Shown here one piece after another: positions 12,345 to 16,326 of a DNA stretch of 16,326 nt. The first letter of the stretch is position 1, and each line of letters opens with the position of its first letter. The DNA lies in contig CAIMDX010000061.1 of NCBI GenBank assembly GCA_903839905.1, positions 1 through 16,326 on the forward strand. The letters run 5' to 3'. Below the pieces are notes generated by a model. The model made no database searches, was not told the DNA's origin, and saw nothing but the letters and a program-made list of their open reading frames with translations. Made by a program: the position numbers and the translations under genes. This DNA is from an uncultured bacterium. Lineage in GTDB: Bacteria; Patescibacteriota; Minisyncoccia; Minisyncoccales; JAQTVQ01.

Positions 12345-12364
12345 CCTGCCTACCGGCAGGCAGG
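12345..12364. repeat. CCTGCC-N4-GGCAGG palindrome in the rplP-rpmC gap
   Basis: CCTGCC (12345-12350) and GGCAGG (12355-12360) surround TACC, followed by an extra CAGG. AATTT lies on both sides (12339-12343 and 12366-12370). It shares the CTGCC-N4-GGCAG core with copies at 13533 and 1573. It may be a small dispersed repeat; the 115-nt gap holds no gene. Confidence 0.65.
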
Positions 12365-12396
12365 CAATTTCAAATTTTTAATTTTCAATACGATTT

Positions 12397-12810
12397 TTAC
12401 GCTTTCTTCACAAACTTGGTTTTCACTGAAAGCTTGTCTCCTGCCTTGCGAAAAGCTTCTTTTGCAATCGTTTCAGTCACGCCTTCAAGCTCAAAAAGCA
12501 TTCTTCCCGGCTTCACTGCAAAAACATAATGGTCCGGGGCTCCTTTCCCTCCTCCCATCGGAGTTTCAACTCCCTTGGTGGTAATGGCTTTATCCGGAAA
12601 AATTCTAATCCAAAGCTTGCCTCCCTTTTTAAGGTATTTCATTATAGCCCTTCTACAGGCTTCTATCTGCTTGGAAGAAATATATTTCAAACCGTCCGCT
12701 TTCAAGCCAAAGCTGCCAAAATTAATTTGAGTGCCGCGGCTTTCAAAAGTCCTTAATCTCCTGCGTCCTTTTTGCTGCTTTCTGTATTTAACTCTTTTAG
12801 GAAACAACAT
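12397..12810 (-). CDS. rplP: 50S ribosomal protein L16
   Basis: This 137-residue protein near the peptidyl-transferase centre and A-site tRNA elbow is important for late 50S assembly. It starts MLFPKRVKYRKQQKGR and continues with INFGSFGLKA, QIEACRRAI, KLWIRIFPDKAIT, PGRMLFELEGV and AREAF-like AKEAFRKA. One position stands out: the usual RMGKGKG loop reads PMGGGKG (residues 84-90), so the Arg equivalent to E. coli R81, the hydroxylation site that points to the peptidyl-transferase region, is Pro84 (codon CCG at 12559-12561). Confidence 0.98.
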   Translation of the reverse strand: MLFPKRVKYRKQQKGRRRLRTFESRGTQINFGSFGLKADGLKYISSKQIEACRRAIMKYLKKGGKLWIRIFPDKAITTKGVETPMGGGKGAPDHYVFAVKPGRMLFELEGVTETIAKEAFRKAGDKLSVKTKFVKKA

Positions 12811-12836
12811 AATATGTTGATAAAATTATATATATT

Positions 12837-13517
12837 TTATTGATCAAATTTTTCTCCTTTATTAATCCACACTTTAATCCCGATAGTTCCGTAAGTGCAG
12901 CGGGCTTCCTCAAAACCATAATCAATATCAGCCCTGATGGTTCCGCGGGGCAGCTGTCCTTTGCCAAGCCACTCGCGGCGGGCGATAGAAGCTCCATCAA
13001 GACGGCCGGAAATCTCAACCCTGGCTCCCTTAACCTCTTTATGGGCTAAAACTTTGTCCAGTGCCTGCTTTAAAAGCTTCCTGAAGGGCATTCTCTTTTC
13101 CAATCTTTGGGCAATCCACTGGGCAACCAAGGTGGCGGAAACCCAAGGATCGGCGATTTCTTTAATTTCAATATTGGTTCTTTTGAATTTCAGCTCCTTT
13201 TCTTTTTGGCCGGCTCTTTTCCCTTTCAAAAGAGTTTTGATCAATTTAACTTTCAAAACATCTATTCCTTCTCCTCTGCGGCCGATAACCAACCCGGGCC
13301 TGGCGGTATAAATTAAAATATTCGTTTTGTCTTCGCGGGGGAATCTTTCAATTTCAATTTTTTCTACGCTGGCATCCTTCAAGCTGGCTTTCAAAACCTC
13401 CCTAACTTTAAAATCCTCCTCCAAGTACGCTTTTGGGGTTTTTCCGTAATATCCTTGAGACAGCCAATCGGAATTGTCCTTTATGCGGAATAGTTTTGGA
13501 TTAACTTTGTGTGCCAT
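12837..13517 (-). CDS. rpsC: 30S ribosomal protein S3
   Basis: This 226-residue protein lies at the mRNA entry pore and takes part in mRNA unwinding. The N-terminal KH domain carries the GxxG loop in ARPGLVIGRRGEGID (about 70-84). The C-terminal domain has the S3 signature, starting with VKGARVEISGRLDGASIARREW and ending TIRADIDYG, followed by TYGTIGIKVWINKGE. Length is typical. It follows rplV by 52 nt; this gap holds another palindrome with flanking direct repeats. Confidence 0.98.
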   Translation of the reverse strand: MAHKVNPKLFRIKDNSDWLSQGYYGKTPKAYLEEDFKVREVLKASLKDASVEKIEIERFPREDKTNILIYTARPGLVIGRRGEGIDVLKVKLIKTLLKGKRAGQKEKELKFKRTNIEIKEIADPWVSATLVAQWIAQRLEKRMPFRKLLKQALDKVLAHKEVKGARVEISGRLDGASIARREWLGKGQLPRGTIRADIDYGFEEARCTYGTIGIKVWINKGEKFDQ

Positions 13518-13524
13518 ATCAATT

Positions 13525-13555
13525 GCTAATTTCCTGCCAGCAGGCAGGCTAATTT
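13525..13555. repeat. CCTGCC-N4-GGCAGG palindrome with 8-bp direct repeats
   Basis: The palindrome CCTGCC-AGCA-GGCAGG (13533-13548) lies between two copies of GCTAATTT (13525-13532 and 13548-13555; the last G is shared). This looks like a small insertion with a target duplication in the rplV-rpsC spacer, 8 bp upstream of the rpsC ATG. No gene is interrupted. Confidence 0.65.
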
Positions 13556-13569
13556 TTTAATTAATAAAT

Positions 13570-14082
13570 TTATTTTACTATTTTTTTGGCTATTTTGCGG
13601 GCAGGAACTTTTTTCTGAGCTGGCTTTTCTCTCAACTTTGCAATTTTTTCTTCCTTAATCTCCCCTGGCTTCTCTTTTTTTTGGATCTTCTCCGTTTTAA
13701 CGATTTCTTTTATTTTAAAATCATTCTTGGTCGGCATTCCGACTTTTTCTCCATTTTGGGCTAAAACTAAATCAATATGGCAGGTTTTTTTATGAATCTG
13801 ATTAGCGCTGCCTCTGGCGCGGGGCATAACCCTTTTATAAGTCGCTCCTTCGTTAACGAAGATTCTGGCGACATACATATTCTTGGGATCCAAATGAAAA
13901 TTATTTTTAGCGTTGGCTGCCGCTGAATTCAAAAGCTTCAAAATAGGATTAGCCGCTCTTTTTATCGTAAAATTCAAAATGCCTTGAGCTTGCTCAACCG
14001 ATTTCCCCCTAACCAAATCAGCAACCAATCTTGCTTTGCGGGGCGATATTCTTAAGTACCTAAGTTTGGCGGAAACCAACAT
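13570..14082 (-). CDS. rplV: 50S ribosomal protein L22 with long basic tail
   Basis: This protein of the peptide tunnel constriction has a core of about 115 residues. It opens with AKLRYLRISPRKARLVADLVRGK, continues with NSAAANAKNN and VNEGATYKRVMPRARGSANQI at the beta-hairpin that lines the tunnel, and then HIDLVLA. At 170 residues it is some 55 longer than usual because of a C-terminal Lys/Glu/Pro/Ala tail (about 118-170), which probably extends to the ribosome surface. The start MLVSAKLRYL matches the family. Confidence 0.97.
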   Translation of the reverse strand: MLVSAKLRYLRISPRKARLVADLVRGKSVEQAQGILNFTIKRAANPILKLLNSAAANAKNNFHLDPKNMYVARIFVNEGATYKRVMPRARGSANQIHKKTCHIDLVLAQNGEKVGMPTKNDFKIKEIVKTEKIQKKEKPGEIKEEKIAKLREKPAQKKVPARKIAKKIVK

Positions 14083-14116
14083 ATTTTTTATCTTTTATCA
14101 AATATTGATATTCTAT

Positions 14117-14452
14117 TTATTTCTTGTTTTTAGCTGGGGCAGCGGCCGGAGCTGCAACCGGGGCGGCAGCAACTGCTGCGCCGGATTCCAAACCTCTCTG
14201 CATCTTTCCTCCATGCCTAACAAATTTAGTAGTCTGGGAAAATTCTCCCAGCTTGTGGCCTACCATATCTTCGCTGGCTTTTACGGTAATAAAAGCTTTT
14301 CCATTATGCACGGCAAAAGTCAATCCTATCATTTCGGGAGTGATGACACAAGCGCGAGCCCAAGTTTTTATAATATCTCCGGGCTTGGCCTTGTTCACTT
14401 TCTCTAGTAATTTTTCGTCTATGTATGGACCTTTTTTTAAACTTCTTGTCAT
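14117..14452 (-). CDS. rpsS: 30S ribosomal protein S19 with Ala/Pro tail
   Basis: This protein of the 30S head and the A-site finger bridge has the N-terminal SLKKGPYIDEKLLEKV and the DMVGHKLGEFSQT signature. It is 111 residues against the usual about 92. The extra C-terminal part (from about residue 90) is a low-complexity Ala/Pro/Val stretch ending AKNKK. Such tails recur in L15, L22 and L23 of this operon. It begins 19 nt after rplB. Confidence 0.97.
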   Translation of the reverse strand: MTRSLKKGPYIDEKLLEKVNKAKPGDIIKTWARACVITPEMIGLTFAVHNGKAFITVKASEDMVGHKLGEFSQTTKFVRHGGKMQRGLESGAAVAAAPVAAPAAAPAKNKK

Positions 14453-14471
14453 ATTTTTATCTTAAATTAGT

Positions 14472-15263
14472 TTATTTCTTTTTTCTTATTTGAAGGATAT
14501 ATTTATCAGTCGTAGTTCTCCTTCTGGTTTTAACTCCGAAGGCCGGTTTGCCCCAAGGAGTTTTCGGATGCTTCATACCAATGCCGGTTCGGCCCTCGCC
14601 TCCTCCATGAGGATGGTCGCAAGGATTCATCGCAGTTCCTCTAACGCGAGGCCTGATTCCTTTTTTGCGGCTAATACCCGCTTTAATCCATCTCTTGAAA
14701 CGATAATCAGCGTTTGAAACAGCTCCGACCGAAGCGAAACAATCGCCTGGGACTCTTCTTATTTCCGAAGATGACATCTTCAAATTACAAATATTTCCTT
14801 CGTGGGCGATGATAACAGCGTTTGATCCGGCCGATCTGACCATCTTGCCTCCTTGTCCGGACATAATCTCAATATTATGGATTAGCGTTCCTTCTGGAAT
14901 ATTTTTCAATAGCAAACGATTGCCCAAAGAAATCGGGGTCTTTTCGGAAGTGATGATAGTCTCTCCCTCTTTTAACCCCTGCGGGGCAATAATATATTTT
15001 TTTTCTTTATTCTCGTATTCTATCAAAGCTAAATAAGCAGTCCTGTTCGGATCGTATTCAATGGCAATCACTTTTCCGGGCATATCTAAATTCTTTTGTC
15101 CAAAGTCCACAATTCTATAAATTTTGCGGTAACCTCCTCCGATATGGCGGGTGGTAATTCTTCCATTCTGCGCGCGCCCGCCGGTTTTTCTCCATCTCAA
15201 AAGCAATCCTTTCTCGGGCTTTTTATTTTTCGTTAATTTTATTTTTTGAGTTTGAACTGCCAT
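14472..15263 (-). CDS. rplB: 50S ribosomal protein L2, short N-terminus
   Basis: This core large-subunit protein is needed for subunit joining and peptidyl transfer. It contains GRITTRHIGGG (34-44), EYDPNRTAYLALIEY, the central SH3-like and RNA-binding parts, and MNPCDHPHGGGEGRT, in which H217 equals the functionally important H229 of E. coli. It has 263 residues, about 13 fewer than normal, all missing from the N-terminus: the near-universal PTxPGRR segment is absent. The 41 nt upstream, after rplW, encode nothing that could restore it, and no other start is available, so this is the real length unless the assembly has an error. Confidence 0.97.
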   Translation of the reverse strand: MAVQTQKIKLTKNKKPEKGLLLRWRKTGGRAQNGRITTRHIGGGYRKIYRIVDFGQKNLDMPGKVIAIEYDPNRTAYLALIEYENKEKKYIIAPQGLKEGETIITSEKTPISLGNRLLLKNIPEGTLIHNIEIMSGQGGKMVRSAGSNAVIIAHEGNICNLKMSSSEIRRVPGDCFASVGAVSNADYRFKRWIKAGISRKKGIRPRVRGTAMNPCDHPHGGGEGRTGIGMKHPKTPWGKPAFGVKTRRRTTTDKYILQIRKKK

Positions 15264-15304
15264 AAAATTTTTTTAAATAAATTTTATTTTTTCCGCCCGA
15301 TAGC

Positions 15305-15742
15305 TTATTTGGGCATTACTTCAATCTTTTGTCCTTCTTTTATCCTAACCAAAGCTTTCCGAAATCCTCTTTTAAATCCGGCCATTCTGCCTCGGCCGAT
15401 TTTCTTATCTTTCGTATTGATCATTGTTACTTTTTCCACATTGACCTTATAAATTTCTTCCACCGCTTTTTTAACCGCGGTTTTATTCGCATTCTTATCA
15501 ATTCTGAAAACATAGATATCTTTATTGGTCAAATTAACCGCTTTTTCGGTAATATAGGGAGCCTTAATGGTCCCAATGGCAAATCCGCCTTTTTTCGCTT
15601 CGCGATTTTTTGAATCAACTCTAACAGCCTTGGCTTCTTTTTTTGCCTCGGTTTTTTTATCTGCCGCTTTTTTAACCGCTGGCTTCTTTCCAGCTGCAAC
15701 AGTTCCTTTTTCCGTATTTTTTTTGAAAATATTCAAAGCCAT
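15305..15742 (-). CDS. rplW: 50S ribosomal protein L23 with N-terminal extension
   Basis: This tunnel-exit protein is the docking site for trigger factor and SRP. The core (about 53-145) reads FAIGTIKAPYITEKAVNLT, YVFRIDKNANKTAVKKAVEEIYKV and VEKVTMINTKDKKIGR, with the final GFRKALVRIKEGQKIEV. The first 50 or so residues are a Lys/Ala-rich extension that most bacterial L23 proteins lack; similar extensions occur in CPR. It starts at the ATG 11 nt after the rplD stop. Confidence 0.96.
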   Translation of the reverse strand: MALNIFKKNTEKGTVAAGKKPAVKKAADKKTEAKKEAKAVRVDSKNREAKKGGFAIGTIKAPYITEKAVNLTNKDIYVFRIDKNANKTAVKKAVEEIYKVNVEKVTMINTKDKKIGRGRMAGFKRGFRKALVRIKEGQKIEVMPK

Positions 15743-15753
15743 ATATTAAATTT

Positions 15754-16326
15754 TTATTCTTCTTCGGAAGAAATTTCGTTCTTCTTTCCTGAAAAGGTTT
15801 CTTTAATATTTTTTAAACTGTTTTTCGTTAAAATCAAATATTTGTAAGAGAGCAAGTCCAAACAATTCAAATCTTTCGCTTGCATAGGAACAGCTCTGGT
15901 AATATTCCTTACAGATAAAACAATATTTTTATCTTCTTTAGATAAAGCCACAATAACTCCCTTTCCGGTAAATGTTTTTACTTTTGATTTTAAATTCTCA
16001 AAAATATTTTTGATATCTTTTGTTTTCGGTTTTTCAAAATTCAATTCATCAAGAACAATCAAAGCGTTGTTTTTAACTTTTTGCGACAAAACCATAAACA
16101 TGGCCTTGCGCTGCATTTTCTTGTTAATCCCTTTTTCAAAATTAACTTCATTGGTTGGGCCAAAAGTTACTCCTCCGTGCCTCCATAACGGCGAACGCGT
16201 TGAGCCGACTCTGGCACGGCCAGTTCCTTTTTGTTTCCAAGGCTTACGGCCGCCGCCGGAGACCTCACCCCTGGTTTTAGTAGCTGCCAGCCCGAATCTC
16301 TGGTTAGCCATAAATCCGCGGACTGC
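15754..16326 (-). CDS. rplD: 50S ribosomal protein L4, 5' end cut by window
   Basis: The frame is open to the window edge: five more codons (AVRGF) precede the Met at 16311, and L4 proteins have about 45 residues before this point. The gene is therefore truncated by the window, not by mutation. What is seen is the long basic loop that reaches the peptide tunnel, TKTRGEVSGGGRKPWKQKG and then GRARVGSTRSPLWRHGG, followed by the globular part (KKMQRKAMFMVLSQKV, NALIVLDEL, ITRAVPMQAKDLNCLDLLSYKYLILT). A polar acidic tail ends it. It stands before rplW as usual; rplC and rpsJ would lie beyond the edge. Confidence 0.97.
   Translation of the reverse strand, partial: AVRGFMANQRFGLAATKTRGEVSGGGRKPWKQKGTGRARVGSTRSPLWRHGGVTFGPTNEVNFEKGINKKMQRKAMFMVLSQKVKNNALIVLDELNFEKPKTKDIKNIFENLKSKVKTFTGKGVIVALSKEDKNIVLSVRNITRAVPMQAKDLNCLDLLSYKYLILTKNSLKNIKETFSGKKNEISSEEE

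Noticed and set aside
12797..13018. 73-residue frame overlapping the rpsC end
   Set aside because: It is an alternative frame of rpsC with no leader or family resemblance.
1..16326. CRISPR array, phage genes or transposase
   Set aside because: No regularly spaced direct repeats and no recognisable integrase, transposase or phage structural gene were seen.

Overview
The window is AT-rich bacterial DNA in which every gene I can support lies on the minus strand. It most likely comes from a Patescibacteria (CPR) genome, probably a Parcubacteria-like lineage. The reasons are: the ribosomal gene order is complete except that the L30 gene is absent between S5 and L15; L15 has the GRGGKRGTY-type N-terminus I associate with CPR; several ribosomal proteins carry low-complexity Lys/Ala tails; almost no gene has a Shine-Dalgarno sequence; tRNA genes lack an encoded CCA; and GC-rich mini-palindromes sit in AT-rich spacers. 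The lineage call is inference from these traits, not from a search.

Right to left (5' to 3' in transcription), positions 16326 to about 4593 hold one long S10-spc ribosomal operon: rplD (cut by the window edge), rplW, rplB, rpsS, rplV, rpsC, rplP, rpmC, rpsQ, rplN, rplX, rplE, rpsN, rpsH, rplF, rplR, rpsE, rplO, then secY, adk and map. adk and map share an ATGA overlap. The operon ends after map at an intrinsic terminator, so the infA-rpmJ-rpsM-rpsK block is not attached here.

From about 4565 to 4341 there is no protein gene. Instead there is a promoter with TTGACA, a 17-nt spacer, several hairpins and a strong intrinsic terminator, which together look like an unidentified stable RNA gene of about 190 nt. 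Next come a 48-bp perfect hairpin and a separate three-gene operon, galT-dedA-tpiA (uridylyltransferase family, DedA membrane protein, triosephosphate isomerase).

Positions 1675 to 67 form a tRNA operon: initiator tRNA-fMet, elongator-type tRNA-Met(CAT) and tRNA-Asp(GTC), ended by a GC-rich UUCG terminator. It is unusual in several ways. The fMet-Met spacer holds a 404-bp unit with 28-nt imperfect inverted ends carrying a four-helix-bundle (S23/IVP-Avd-like) gene. The Met-Asp spacer is filled almost exactly by a two-motif LAGLIDADG homing endonuclease gene. The leader contains a 60-bp element that folds perfectly into a three-way junction and overlaps a putative promoter. The initiator tRNA has C33 instead of U33. 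This small region, together with the RNA gene candidate, is the most interesting part of the window.
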